The notes below the pieces were generated by a model. The model did not search any database and had not been told where the DNA came from. It was given only the letters and a program-made list of their open reading frames with translations. From assembly GCA_033964015.1 (NCBI GenBank), contig JAWWUD010000102.1, forward strand, positions 372,001 through 436,000: 64,000 nucleotides of DNA, read 5' to 3'. Each line of letters opens with the position of its first letter. Position 1 is the first letter of the stretch. The stretch comes from Scolanthus callimorphus (taxonomy: Eukaryota; Cnidaria; Anthozoa; Actiniaria; Edwardsiidae). This document shows, piece by piece, positions 11,347 to 22,438 of this stretch. Position numbers and translations under genes: made by a program.

Positions 11347-11502
11347 ATTGCTTGTTGTGAGAACTAGGTAGGGAAAGCGAAAGCTTCACACGGTTTTTGA
11401 AGCGGGCAAAATAGGTTTAGAATAACCCGCGATTCCGTGTCCTTTCAAGGTTTCTTTTCGAATATAACCCTCTAGGTTAACGATGATTACGGTGGACCAC
11501 AA
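11347..11502. promoter_or_regulatory. Upstream region of the THAP transposase, start of minisatellite element
   Basis: This would hold the promoter and 5' leader of the minus-strand transposase, but I see no convincing TATA box or initiator. TACGGTGGACCACAAATATC at 11489-11508 is also found next to the second minisatellite, so it belongs to that repeat rather than to the transposase. Confidence 0.3.
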
Positions 11503-11694
11503 ATATCACGGCAAAAACAAATTGTTCACGGCAAAAACAAATTGTTCACGGCAAAAACAAATTGTTCACGGCCAAAGCAAATTGCTCACGGCAAAAGCAA
11601 ATTGCTCACGGCAAAAGCAAATTATTCACGGCAAAAGTAAATTCCTCACCGCAAAAACAAATTGTTCACGGCAAAAGTAAATTACAGCTCAGCA
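11503..11694 (+). repeat. 20-bp minisatellite, array 1 (about 9 units)
   Basis: Direct units ACGGCAAAAACAAATTGTTC repeat with a period of exactly 20 bp. Each unit holds an odd-centred dyad, AACAA-A-TTGTT. Units 4 and 5 read AGCAA-A-TTGCT, where both arms changed together so that symmetry is kept. The array begins beside TACGGTGGACCACAAATATC. An inverted second array with the same border is at 29437-29771. Because 20 is not a multiple of 3, all frames stay open for many units, which creates spurious ORFs. Confidence 0.95.
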
Positions 11695-11894
11695 AGTGAA
11701 ATTACCGCATGTTTGGGAAACTTTGATATGCAAGGTGCAAAATCGGGAGTTTTAAGGATTGATTGGGGAAAAGCTGTGGGGGCATGGCCCCCTATAAGCG
11801 CTACGGCCTTGTATTACCCTAACGACGTTTGCGAAAAAAAATAATGACCCTCCTTTATCATTTCCACCAAATTTGTTGACCCTCCCTTTTTCAC

Positions 11895-11995
11895 CTGCAT
11901 GAAAATTAGTCTCCTACGCAGCCCGTGTTTTGTGTCAGTCACGCAACGCCTCCCAACACACGGCTGCTTGCTTTTGGACCACATGCCTTTCCCCG
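11895..11995. repeat. Dispersed repeat end (AGTCTCCTACGCAGCCCGTG), copy A
   Basis: About 100 bp, from CTGCATGAAAATTAGTCTCC through TGTTTTGTGTCAGTCACGC to ACCACATGCCTTTCCC. It recurs inverted at 28466-28567 and, for its core, twice head-to-head at 21068-21142. Likely the terminus of a high-copy DNA element. Confidence 0.75.
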
Positions 11996-12876
11996 ATTTG
12001 ACCATTCACCAATCGGTTTCCATATCCGGGGAGCCGTTCGCGCCAGTTCAAATGGACCAATTGGATAAGCCAATTCGAAACTGTGACGTAGCTCGCACTT
12101 CGTCGGAGTGCAAAAACGGCGTCTCTGGAAGAAGCTCTCGGCTTTGTGAGAGAAAAAATTCATAGCGGAACTCCTGTGGAGCCCCATAAGCTAATGCGTC
12201 GGAAAAAAATCAATTAAAAAAGGAAAAAAAATCAATTAAAAAATGTAAAATAAAGAGTAACCCACCTAGTCGAAAATTTTGGTTAATGGGGATCTCCGCT
12301 GCCCTTTAAGTAGCGCCGGCTCTTTTCTGCCCTGCCCCTAGACCCCAATGCCTGACGGTATGAAAATTCAGGCCAACGAAAGGCGAACGGACGCCTGGCT
12401 GTTTTTCGAGTTTTTCTTCTGCTGCTTTAATGGTAGTTTCTTGCAGCCCAGCGTATATACTAGGCACACAACTGTATACGAACTCTCAGAAAAGATAACC
12501 TTTGGGTTATCTGTCTATGGCCGTTCGCAAACTGGACTTGGATTAGTGATCGATAAAGTTGTCTTGCCCGGATCTGACAAAACGGAAAGAAGTCAACCAG
12601 TCGAGAGGTTTATTCTTGCTATGAAAAGCTTTTGAGTAACAACACAAGGGAAAGAATCTCCAGCTTTGTTTTAGCTAAAGCACGGAAATAATTAAATTGT
12701 GAAAAAGAAGCATTTCTCGTGGAATTTTAGCCACGGTTGTATCATCGACGCTCGTGAATTACATGTTCACTGCTAAAAAGTCCCAGGAGGTGCGGCATGG
12801 CTGTCAGGTCTCAACATTTCTCACCAATGAGCCTTGCACCTTGCATCCTGTGCTAAGTCCAATAGGATTGTAATAG
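11996..12876. other. No gene seen
   Basis: Mixed-composition sequence with only short open frames. A near-duplicate A-rich run (AAAAAAATCAATTAAAAAA) occurs near 12205-12245. No exon structure, promoter or recognisable element. Confidence 0.3.
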
Positions 12877-12943
12877 TGATTACATGAGACCAGTATTTAC
12901 TGAGATCACTCCTGAGTTGATATTGGTCTCATGTAATCATCAC
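12877..12943. repeat. Small hairpin element
   Basis: TGATTACATGAGACCAGTAT and ATATTGGTCTCATGTAATCA pair around a roughly 27-bp spacer. Further pieces of the same word (CCAGTATCATGTAATCACTG) lie near 13147-13166, so this is a dispersed repeat rather than a transcription terminator. Confidence 0.6.
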
Positions 12944-13523
12944 CTTTTGTGATTGTGTTTATGTGAAACCGGTATGGACTCGAAAGTTGTTCGTGTCTGG
13001 TCAGCAACCAAAATGAACGTGTGCAAGCCTCTGGACTTTTTTCCAGACTGACTTCATGTATATGCATGTAAATAAATTTATGAGAGCCAATACCGCTACA
13101 CCGCAACAAACTTAGAGTGGATCACAGATCACTCTGAGTTTGTACCAGTATCATGTAATCACTGCCTTAGATATCCTAACAAGATTCCGAAGTACAATGT
13201 AAGTGGGAGGCATGCTCGTGCACATTTTGAAAATATTTTCTGATTTACTTTTACCTGTAATAGGCTAGGGTTATAGATTTGCATCCACCACCAATACATG
13301 TCCCAAGTCGAGTTACCGCTTAAAATTGTCATTATTTTATCAAATGTCATTATTTTTAATCAAATTTCACTTTGTCAAGTTTCAGGTTTTTATACACCAA
13401 CAATAAACTGTATTTGCTATGTTTTCACTTTTGTTTTCCTTTATGTTGGCTAAAGTATCTAATGAATAATGAATTCATTAACAATGAATGATCAGTTATG
13501 CAGACTTTGAAATCCTGGTGCGG
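12944..13523. other. No gene seen
   Basis: AT-rich. A GGATCACAGATCACTCTGAG palindromic patch lies near 13118, and a repeated AAATGTCATTATTT word near 13343. Nothing coding. Confidence 0.3.
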
Positions 13524-13629
13524 GTTGTTCAAAGGTGGATTAAATTTAAACCAGGTTTAGTTCTGAACAAAACCATCGAGTCACCATGGTAATTAATCCT
13601 GGATTAGTGCTAAACCACTTTCGAGCAAC
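13524..13629. repeat. Short inverted-repeat element (about 106 bp)
   Basis: GTTGTTCAAAGGTGGATTAA at the left opposes TAAACCACTTTCGAGCAAC at the right, with ATTAAATTTAAACC and GGATTAGTGCTAAACC inside. Imperfect arms suggest an old MITE. Confidence 0.5.
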
Positions 13630-13683
13630 TGGACCCTGATCAAGTCCGAATAAGGGGCATTTAAATATTACCTCAAGACCTCA

Positions 13684-15690
13684 GTCATTTTTTTTTCCCA
13701 CTTTTTATTTTTATGATATTACATATTTCCTAATATACAACAACAATTATACAATATTCAATAATCAACATAGAACAAAAAAACAAAAAACAAAAAGGAA
13801 CAACAAAAACACACTTATGGCAGACGGTTTCCTTTCTTAGCATACTCCCTTGTTGAACTAACAAAGAACAACTTTTAAAAGTTTCCACTTTTGATCATGT
13901 AAATCTAACAGGCCTTTCTGACTCGCTAAATATTGTTCAGTTACATACGTCCTCTTAAGCTTTTTAAGCAGTAAATTTAAAGTAGGGGAAAAAGATTTCT
14001 GTTTGCCTTGAAATATTAAATGTTTGCATTCGAGAAGAACATAGTTGGCAAGAGTTAAAACCTCCTTTCTTGGTTCAAAAATTCCAAAAAGGACTGTCTG
14101 AAGGGTAGGAATCCAGTCGTAATAACAGTACTCAAGAAGAAACTCTCTTATCTTTTTCCAAAAAATTGTAATGAATGGACAATCAAAGAAGAAGTGTTCT
14201 ATTGTTTCTTGTTCAAGTTTACACCAATGACAGACCATAGTATCAGAAATATGAAATTTAAAAAGCATGACATTTGTGTACACAATACGATGAAGTAGTT
14301 TGAATTGGAATTCCCTTAGTTTGGTGTCTAAAGTTATCTTAAAGGGCAGAGAGTAAATTGCTTTCCAATCTAAATACGAATTGAACATGTCGTCATATTT
14401 TATGGCTGCTGTTGGTTTACAGTATAGGTTTTGGGCGAGATGTTCATAAAGTGTCTTAGATTTAGTCGAATCTAGGTTAAGGGAAACTGACTTCGTGATT
14501 TTCATAATAACTCTGTCAAATTGCAACGGAGACATATTAATGTGAATAAGACTTTTATCAGATTTGAGAGTTTCGCGCCATAATGGCGGAAGGGAGTTGT
14601 AAATTCTAAAAAGAAAAAAGGCATCTACCGGGGACAAAACAAAGGTTCTAGGGAAATTGGAGCGTAAATTACCTATCTTATCAAAGAGGTGACCAACTTT
14701 AACAATGCCTTTGTGATATAAATTTTCGTTAAAAAAGGATTTCTTGTCGCTGCAAATACATTGATTATTCCAAATAACTTGGTTACAAATTTCGTTAAAA
14801 AAAGACTCAGTACCAGAAGTGGGGTTAGCATTACAACAGCAGTTGATTGTTTCCCATTCCCGAAGGCATTCTTGATAAAAATCGGAGGGGGGAACGGAAG
14901 AAAGTCTCGGTAGATGGAAGTTACAATGAAATAATAATTTACCACCAACGCTTTTTAAATAATGATTCAAAAAGATTTTCCAACCAGACGGGTAGTCCAT
15001 TAAAAACTTTTTTATGCACATGATTCGTTGAACAGAAAGCATTGTTTCGATATTTGGCATCCGTAGACCTCCTAATTCAATAGAGTTAATCAAAACAGCT
15101 CTCTTAACTTTGTCACGACGACCTTTCCAGACAAAGTTGAAAAGAAAACTATTTATTTGTTTAATCATATCCTTGCGACAAGATATAAGAGACATTCGAT
15201 ACAAAAATTTAGGGATGGCTAGGGATTTGATTAACTGAATTCTGCCTAGTAATGTCAAGGATCGCCAATTCCAGGAATTTAGTTGTTCCTTTAGATCTTT
15301 AATAATAGACTCAAAATTAACCTTATGAAATAGCGTTGTATTATTGCAAAAGTTTATACCAAGGATCTTAACCATTGAAGTGATTTTACGAACATTAAGC
15401 TCCTCGTTATTGTCTAATTTCATAGGCCCAAGTGGTAGAACCTCCGTTTTTTCGTGGTTGATTTTAAGACCAGAAAACGTTCCGAAAGATCTGATTGTGT
15501 CAAATAGGTGGGCAAAAGACGCCTTAGTCCTAACAAAAGCTGTGAGGTCATCCGCAAACAATGCTAATTTGATTTCGTACCACCTATTTTATACCCTCAA
15601 TTTGAGGGTCGTCACGAATTTTAATCGCCAAGAGCTCAACCACTAAGATAAATAGGAAAGCAGAAAGAGGATCGCAGTCATGGTGTTTCA
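13684..15690 (-). pseudogene. 5'-truncated LINE ORF2 (L1/Tx1-like reverse transcriptase)
   Basis: A 567-residue open frame on the minus strand (15561-13858) begins at the catalytic box FADD. It continues with SGLKINHEKTEV, ILGINF and NSWNWRSLTLLGRIQLIKS, ending after a zinc-binding motif CHWCKLEQETIEHFFFDC (C-x2-C-x8-H-x4-C, the zf-RVT type). Upstream in sense, DPLSAFLFILVVELLAIKIR is readable in another frame to about 15690, where homology stops abruptly. The endonuclease and RT fingers are therefore missing, as expected for a 5'-truncated insertion. The LLGRIQ and KINHEKTEV patterns are those of the L1/Tx1 group. The T/A-rich tract at 13684-13800 is the 3' UTR and tail. The long intact C-terminal frame suggests a fairly young copy. 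Confidence 0.85.
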
Positions 15691-17285
15691 CAATCCAGAC
15701 CTCTACTAAGCCTTACTAATCTAACAACTCAGGCTGTCATGTACTAGATATCCTAGTTTGATTTTGATTCTTTTTTTATAGTTCATGGTGCTGATATTCT
15801 GTGGTACATTAGGGCTGGTTAAATGAAACACATGCAAGACAATAGCAAGGCTTTCCAGTGCCTGAGGTACTAGTAACCCCTGGAACCCACTGGTATTCTG
15901 AAGTCCTTAAGAGTGAAAGTGATTTCCTGGTGTTCCCTACTGTACGTTAACAGTTACTTTAGAGCTACCAAGTTTGTGCATTCTACAACAAGCATATATT
16001 CCCGCTCTGGAAGTATTTCCAAATCTGTTCCATTGGGGAGGAAAGGTATTTTTCTGGAATCACATTATTGTTCTATTGTGCCCTGTGGTAATATCCAGTT
16101 GTGTTAAAGATGCAATAGATTCCCTGGACTATAGGTTTGCTCATTCCTGATTGGTTTAATTACCAAAGCATATGGTTTCTCATATCATCACTGTATTTTT
16201 CACAGGAAATTCCAGAGAGGTGGGGGCTCACATCTCAAACCAGTTCCATGGGAGGGGTATAGATAATTTCTTGAATCACACAATAAAACTTATGTTGCAA
16301 TTTCTTTAGGGTTGAGGCACAGTTCCCAGAGGGGACTCCCCTATTTTTCGGGTGGGGGTGCTCGTCGTACCTTTTAGGGTTTAAATCAGACCTCTGGTAC
16401 CTTTTAGGGGGTACAATTTGAAAACTTGCAATATTTTCCGGAAAGGTACCTGTTAGGGGTCCATTCTAGCAAATAAATCAACAATGGTTTTATCAATATC
16501 ATACGTGTTAGTAGCCTTAATTTCAGACATATTTTCCTTGTAAAAAAGCTCAGCTCAGACACCCCGTGCAAAACGATGACATCGACAGAAAACATCAAGC
16601 GAAATATTTTAAGAATCGAGCAGAAGCGTTTGAAAAACTGTTCTGTATGTTCTGAATAATATGAAAGCACTGGTTTAGGAATAAATTTTCTCCTAAACAC
16701 CATTTTTTGGGGAAACTTTAGGGGCAACAAATAAGCCCTCATTTGCGTGTGATTTCAGACAGTCACGTATTATTTTTCCAAGTGCCTAAAGTAGGCTAGT
16801 GCGCATGCGTTACTTCACTCAGACAGCGGCGGACCCCGTTCCCCCTTCCAATGTTGGAGCATGCCAATTTGAATTAACGCCACGCGCACCAAACAACATT
16901 GAACAGGGGAGCGGGGAACAGCCTGGATAGCCAAGTGTTTACTTGTTTTTGTCCCCATTGTAGCTTGTTGGTTCCTTTTAGGGGTCAAAATCAACTAAGC
17001 CACACCCTTTTTGGTACCCTTTGGGGTAAAATCGAAAGTTCCAGATGAGCACCCCGCCCCAAAATATGGGAGTCCCCCCTCCCAAGGAAATTGGCATCTT
17101 CCAGCAAATGCTGCACCTTTAGAGAATTTTTCACGCCCCATATTATTAATTTCTGGCACAATTTGCCATATTTTTCTATGCACAATCAAGAAAACTTTTC
17201 CACATAATTCACTCCCAGTAATGATGTTTTACTGTAATCCCAAGTGAAAAGAATATTTTTTTTTCAGACCTGTTAGTGGATCGTT
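15691..17285. other. No gene; degraded dispersed repeats
   Basis: 16320-16480 and 16960-17100 carry degenerate words such as TACCTTTTAGGGG, TTTGGGGTAAAATCGAAAGT and AAAATATGGGAGTCCCCCCT. They recur at 18610-18680 and, more distantly, near 44250-44330. AAATAAATCAACAATGGTTTT occurs at about 16470 and again near 18507, so the LINE at 17286-18505 seems to have landed inside, or between copies of, this family. No coding region recognised. Confidence 0.4.
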
Positions 17286-18505
17286 ATAGCAAGCGATGTT
17301 GTATAATAAGGCTTTAAATGCATATCATGCTTTATTCAGATCTTTCTCGAATTCAACGAATAAGCCGGTTAGGCTGCTTTTGAAATTATTTTCCTCACTT
17401 GTTGCTCCCGTTCTTCTTTACGGTTGTGAGGTATGGGGAGCATATTGTTCGGAAGAGTTGGAACTAGTTTGGATAGTTTCAGAAAGAAATTATTTGAGGT
17501 AGTAAATAATCTGGAAAGGCTCCACTTAAAGTTTTGCAAACGAGTTCTTGGAGTACATAATAAGACGACCAACTTAGCGGTTTATGCTGAATTAGGCAGA
17601 GTGCCTATGATAGCGCAGGTCGCTTTACTGGTAGTGAAATATTGGTTGAGAATAACTAATACAGAGTATAAAGACTCATTAGTGGGGAAAGCAGCGGAAG
17701 TATGCTTAAAATCAAATTTTCAAGAGGTTGTTTTTAGTAATAACATTTTAAGTTTATGTGATATTAAACCACTTAAGGAGCTTTCAATGTCTCTAAACGA
17801 AATAGGTAAAATGACTAAATATGTAAAGTCAAAACTTTATAATCTATTCACAAAGGTTTGGGAAGGTCATGTTCACCAAAGTGCCGGCCAAGGTAATACC
17901 TTGGGCGGCAAGTTGCGGACATTTCGCCAAATAAAAATGAGATCAGTTTGGAGAAATACCTTTCCTCAATCACGAATTATAAACATAGACAAGCGGTAAC
18001 CAAACTGAGAGTTTCGGCACATAAGCTGCCGGTTGAAACTGACAGATATCTTAAAATTCCATATGAATCTAGGAAATGTGATTTATGTGATATGGGAGAG
18101 GTTGGGGATGAATTTCATTATTTTTCGGTTTGCCAACATCATGCCTTTCTAGGTATTCGGAATAAGTTTAGAGTGGAACTATTGAAGATTAATCCTGCGT
18201 TTTCATATTTTGGGGAAAAGGAATTATTTGTATATTCACTTGGAATGTCCGACGATTTATTAATGAAGACTGTTGGGAAGTTTTGTTTTGACATCTTGAC
18301 GGCTTATGATAATTATGTTAAGTAGTAAATATGTTGCCCTGCTTTGACATTTTGACAGCTTATGAAAATACTTTAGGTAATAATGTTGTTTAGGTTGCTT
18401 TTTGATGCCGTTCTGTTAATGTTGTAGAGTTTGTATTAGTGTAAAGTTGTTAGTTTCCTATGTATCTCTTTGGTATTATGGAATAAAGTTATTATTATTA
18501 TTAAT
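17286..18505 (+). pseudogene. 5'-truncated LINE, reverse transcriptase C-terminus
   Basis: Three overlapping frames carry one protein. They are 17296-17450 (KALNAYHALFRSFSNSTNKP, then APVLLYGCEVWGAYC), 17475-17985 (LERLHLKFCKRVLGVHNKTT and ELGRVPMIAQVALLVVKYW) and 17948-18325 (AVTKLRVSAHKLPVETDRY). The zinc-binding motif CDLCDMGEVGDEFHYFSVC sits near 18080-18137, and the stop is at 18323-18325. YGCEVWG marks the end of the RT thumb. The element ends in a (TTA)n tail at about 18491-18505 instead of a pure poly-A. At least two frameshifts inactivate it. The fingers, palm and endonuclease are missing. The clade is not certain; an I/Nimb or CR1-type element is possible. Confidence 0.75.
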
Positions 18506-18930
18506 AAATCAACAATGGTTTTGGGAGCCTGAATTTCAGACGTATTTTCCCTCGTAAGAAAATACAAAAGAAAATTGCAAGGGAAAATACGTCTGAATTT
18601 CAGGCTATTACTTGTTGGTACATTTTATGGGTCAAATTGAAAGCACCACCGCCCCCAAAATAGGGAAGTCCCCCCACCCCGGCACAGTTTTCCATGGATA
18701 TTAGGTTACTACACTGTATCTGTGAAATGCATGTAAAATGCTGATGTGGATAATTAGCTATTTAATAGTACATGTGCAACCTTTTTTATTCATTTATGAA
18801 GTTTGTGTATAAAAAGTGTAAAATAACATCTTAATAATGAGGGATTTGTAGTTCAATAAATATGTGGCCTGATTGTTAGTGAAGTAGTGCTTAATTGTTG
18901 TTGTTTGCGAGTTCCGCTTTTAGGCAGTGC
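18506..18930. other. Degraded repeat and unassigned sequence
   Basis: GAATTTCAGACGTATTTTCC near 18530 and GGAAAATACGTCTGAATTTC near 18581 form a short inverted pair. The sequence after it resembles 16990-17080. The remainder, up to the helicase fragment, is AT-rich and without features. Confidence 0.4.
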
Positions 18931-20278
18931 CTAAATCTATATATTATTTCCTTGCTGCATTCTCATCAGAGGAGGGCTATCCAGGTTATAACAGAAAACA
19001 AGAAGGATGTACTAATTAATTTGCCTGCAGGATATGGAAAATCGCTAATGTATCAAGCTCTTCCGACTGTGTTTCATCATTTTCGTTCGAGCATCGGCCA
19101 TGTTGTCGTCGTTGTTAGTCCGTTGTTTTTGGATCTCCAGAAGCATGGTTGAAAAACGAACGTTGGCGAGCCATGCTTCACAACAAAGTGTATTCGCAAA
19201 AGCTATTTCAGAACAGGTTGCACCTCCAAAACTGTCAGTCGTAGCCCGCGATGCGTCAGGGGAGCGATTACTGTGCAATTCAGTTGAGCGAGGAATGCCT
19301 ATAGTTTGGCCGATAAGTTTGGATGTTTCGTTTGGAAAGTTTTGTCTCCAAAGGCATGTTGTCAAGGCCGGTTCATAATGTTGTCATAATGTAGCGACAA
19401 GTTTCAAAATCACGAGCTTTTCCTTAACAACATTGCAAACTGCACTTGACAACATAGCAGGAGGAAACAGGAATAACGTCAAATGCAGCGATGGTAACGT
19501 GTTACTGGAGATGCTTCATTCTTGTACACCTGAGGCAAATAAAAATTATATTCTCTGTATTATCAATATTTATACAGGCTGGTCAAGTTCAGCTATGCTG
19601 GTTTAAATTGAGGCCTGTGGTTAGTATTGTGAGCCCTGCCGAGGTTCCCTTGTCGGTGTAGTGAGTTAGTAAGTCCTGCACTGAGGATGGGCAACTTCCG
19701 ACGTCCCCGTGGTTCTTTAACGTTTGTCTGGTTCAGGTTAATATTCTCAAGTCTTTTCAAGAGGAGAAGGGGTATGTGAGGCTACTCATTGCCACAATTG
19801 CATTTGGCATGGGAGTTGATTGCAAGGGAGTGACTCGTGTAATACACTTTGGCCCATCTAAGAACATTGAAGCATATGTGCAGGAGACTGGAAGAGCATT
19901 TACTGATGAAGCTGCTAAACACAACTTCGAAGGGAGAAATAAAGTCCATAACAAATAATAACAAAGTTTTTGTTGCCATTTTCTGAGCACCAAATTTCAC
20001 AAGTCCTGGAAAACTTGTCTAGAATCCATACATTGTCGGATGTTTACAAGGTTGTAGAAGTTTCGGACAGACGGCATGCACATAAAATATTATCTATCAT
20101 TGGGGAAGTATTTTATTATGTTGCAAGTGATGTGATTGTCAGTACTGTTACACCGCAAGAGAATCACAACTTTGATGATGTGTTCTTGGATGAATGGGAT
20201 GATCTTCTTCAAGACGACGAACTCTTTGAAATGATAATTGAAAACATATCATTATCTCAGCTACGTGAAAGCCGATAA
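18931..20278 (+). pseudogene. RecQ-like DNA helicase pseudogene
   Basis: 18955-19150 reads LHSHQRRAIQVITENKKDVL, then NLPAGYGKSLMYQALPTVF with Walker A (GYGKS), then GHVVVVVSPL. These are the RecQ Q-motif region and motifs I-Ia. After about 600 bp without helicase sequence, 19770-19930 reads [20 protein letters not shown] and [18 protein letters not shown], which are motifs V and VI. Motif VI loses its expected GRDG continuation (FTDEA instead). Motifs II-IV, including the DEAH box, are not seen, so no helicase activity is possible. 19970-20278 holds an acidic open frame (DDVFLDEWDDLLQDDELFEM) that could be the 3' end of the same multicopy gene or something separate. RecQ-like fragments of this kind are common passengers in anthozoan repeats. 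Confidence 0.7.
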
Positions 20279-20313
20279 AAAAATATGCACCAAAGATAAA
20301 GAGCAAGATATAA

Positions 20314-20534
20314 GGGGTGGACCATTAGAAATTGGGGGAGGGGGGGTGGCAATTCCCAAAAAAAATTCGAGCAAGGCCAATCCTTCCAAAAAAAAAATCT
20401 TGCAGAGATCCAAGCTAGTAAAAAACATGATATAAATTCCGAAAAAAATTCTTGCACAACCTGATCCCCGAAAAAAAAATTAATGCACAAAACAATTGCC
20501 ACCCCCCCTCCCCCAATATCTAATGGTCCACCCC
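20314..20534. mobile_element. Harbinger-like MITE (221 bp, TAA duplication)
   Basis: The terminal inverted repeats GGGGTGGACCATTAG...GGGGGAGGGGGGGTGG are flanked by TAA at 20311-20313 and 20535-20537. The interior is A-rich with near-repeated words such as AAAAAAATTCTTGCACAA. A 3-bp TWA target fits the PIF/Harbinger superfamily. A related end may sit near 45970 (TGGACCATTAGAACACTG). Confidence 0.85.
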
Positions 20535-20685
20535 TAAGAAAAGTTAGTTAACAACTAACACGTATTGACTGGGAACCGAGGGAAACAGTACGTTTTGTAG
20601 AACCTCGACGGCCAATGTTTCCCTCATTGGCAGTCAACAAAACATACCGCTTTCTCGAGGTTGCAGTCAATAAGTGCTTTATTCA
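20535..20685. other. Short inverted-repeat remnant
   Basis: GGGAAACAGTACGTTTTGTAGAACCTCGA-type words near 20579 are opposed by ACAAAACATACCGCTTTCTCGAGG near 20636. This suggests a small degraded foldback flanking the next palindrome. Confidence 0.4.
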
Positions 20686-20835
20686 AGCATTAGAGCACAA
20701 CTTTCTATGACTTTATTGGCGCAATAGAGCACGTGTTCTTTGGAGAGACACGATAATGTTGTAGAAGTGTCTCTTCCAACATCACAAGTGCTCTATTGCG
20801 GCAATAAAGTCATAGAAAGTTGTGCTCTAATGCTT
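20686..20835. repeat. Near-perfect palindromic element
   Basis: 47-bp arms, AGCATTAGAGCACAACTTTC...GCAATAGAGCAC against the reverse complement ending in TGTGCTCTAATGCT, surround a 56-bp centre. The centre is itself partly symmetrical (GGAGAGACAC against GTGTCTCTTCC). No coding content; foldback/MITE class. Confidence 0.85.
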
Positions 20836-21067
20836 TTATGAGATAGCAAGAGAGAACCATTACTTAATCGGCGTAATAGAGCATAGATTGGACCAATCAG
20901 AGCATGCGTTATTGTAGCTATATTATAATATCATATCAATTGTCAATTAGAACAAAATAAGAATATGTAGCTCTTCTGTATTGAAATGGCAATATGGCAA
21001 ATTTTCCACACACAAAAGAGGAAAAAGGCATTCTTATTTCCTTTTTTGTTTGTTTGGTTGGCGATGC
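20836..21067. other. No gene; repeat end-like sequence
   Basis: GGACCAATCAGAGCATGCG near 20890 resembles the repeat end near 1165. The remainder is AT-rich and unassigned. Confidence 0.3.
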
Positions 21068-21142
21068 GATAGTCTCCTACGCAGCCCATGTTTTGTGTCG
21101 GTCACGTGACTGACACAAAACACGGGCTGCGTAGGAGACAAG
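21068..21142. repeat. Head-to-head dispersed repeat ends, copies B and C
   Basis: AGTCTCCTACGCAGCCCATG runs to GTCGGTCACG, then turns into its own complement, TGACTGACACAAAACACGGG...GGAGAC. It is a compact palindrome made of two inverted copies of the terminus also found at 11895 and 28567. Confidence 0.85.
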
Positions 21143-21856
21143 CGATGCAAGTGCCATAGCAGAAAAACAAGAGGTTGCTTATTGTATAATTATACAATTT
21201 TAAACTTATTGCCAATCTGTGGAACCATAAAAATAACAATATTTTGTTGCAGTGTTACCAATAAAATTGTATAAGTTGAAAAGTGTTTCCAGAATGCCAA
21301 ATATCATTTGGCTACCAAGGGTGCTACCAAGCCTTGGTGTATAACAGGTGATGACTTTATTTATGCAAGGCAATATGGTAGAATATATTAGGAAGGCCTT
21401 CAAATGTACTACATTTTGTTGCCCATAAGATTAGCAAATAAACTGAAGTTGGCAAATAATGATGTTGCTTGTAGTGTAAAGATGTTGCTTGTAGTGTCAA
21501 GTTGGAATATAGTTGTGGGATTTTAGTCTTCTACAATCTGTGTATAAAACATGGGATTTTTTTCTTGGTGGTTTATTTTAAATCCAGGGTTGCATAAGAT
21601 TATAACCCAATGTGTGATTCCAGAAGATGTGACCCACCATCCCTCTGGAATTTCCAGTGAAAAAAATTATCGTGATTGAATGGGAAATTAAAGGCATTTG
21701 ACCGATGGTATGGACTTACTGACAGGAAAAATAGGAACTTGGCTCCTGGAAAATGGACCCATATTAAATAATACCTTTGAAAGTCCTGAAATTTTAGCCG
21801 TGTCGGTCACGCAACGCTTCCCTCTAATTGAAGTTTTGCAAAATTGTCATTGTTTT
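21143..21856. other. No gene seen
   Basis: AT-rich sequence with a short direct repeat (GATGTTGCTTGTAGTGT twice near 21460-21500). GTGTCGGTCACGCAACGCTTCC near 21798 echoes the inner part of the dispersed repeat at 11935. No coding region. Confidence 0.3.
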
Positions 21857-22019
21857 GTATCAGTCAATTCCAGCGGTGACCATAGCCACCCCCCTCCCGA
21901 CCCGGGCAACCCCCGGGATTTTGGTCATTTCTAAAATTAAAACTAAAAATTCCCCGGCCCGGGGGCAGGAAAACATGCAAAATACCCCAAGGCGGGATCT
22001 GTCACTTTCCAGCGCCCTT

Positions 22020-22438
22020 TCCTCTGCAGAGTGACCAGAGTCTGGAATACCCTTCCTGCTCACTTACGGAGCAACTCCTTAAGCCTCAGTAACTTTAAAC
22101 TTGAACTTATAGCATATTATAGTCGGGCTGTTGTAAATATCTTCGATGTAAAAAACCCTTGGACGTGGCGCTCCATCCGCCCGTCGTGCAATGCACCTAG
22201 GGGTTTAGCCTCGCCGCCTACTTGCTGTTTTTGATTTTTTTTTAAATGCATTTATATATATTTTTAATGTCATTTTGTCTGGTATAACTAAGGGACCACA
22301 GTAATTGGCCAATGTTGTTGTGGACTCCCCGCCAGATGTTCAGGTTTGTCTCGTGATGTGTAATTAGTTTAATATTTTTGTATAATTATTATATGTTCTT
22401 TTGTTAATGGCGAAGCAGAATAAATAAATAGATAAAAG
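22020..22438 (+). pseudogene. LINE 3' end (CR1/L2-like)
   Basis: The frame reads RVWNTLPAHLRSNSLSLSNF, KLELIAYYSRAVVNIFD and NPWTWRSIRPSCNAPRGLAS to a stop near 22234. This matches the extreme C-terminus of CR1/L2-like ORF2 proteins (VWNSLP followed by a W-cysteine-rich tail). A 3' UTR follows, ending in AATAAATAAATAGATAAAA at 22420-22438. All upstream domains are missing, as in severe 5' truncation. Confidence 0.75.

Noticed and set aside
11483..11844. Open frames of 60-65 codons across minisatellite array 1
   Set aside because: They arise only because the 20-bp unit lacks stops in several frames; no non-repeat coding sequence is attached.
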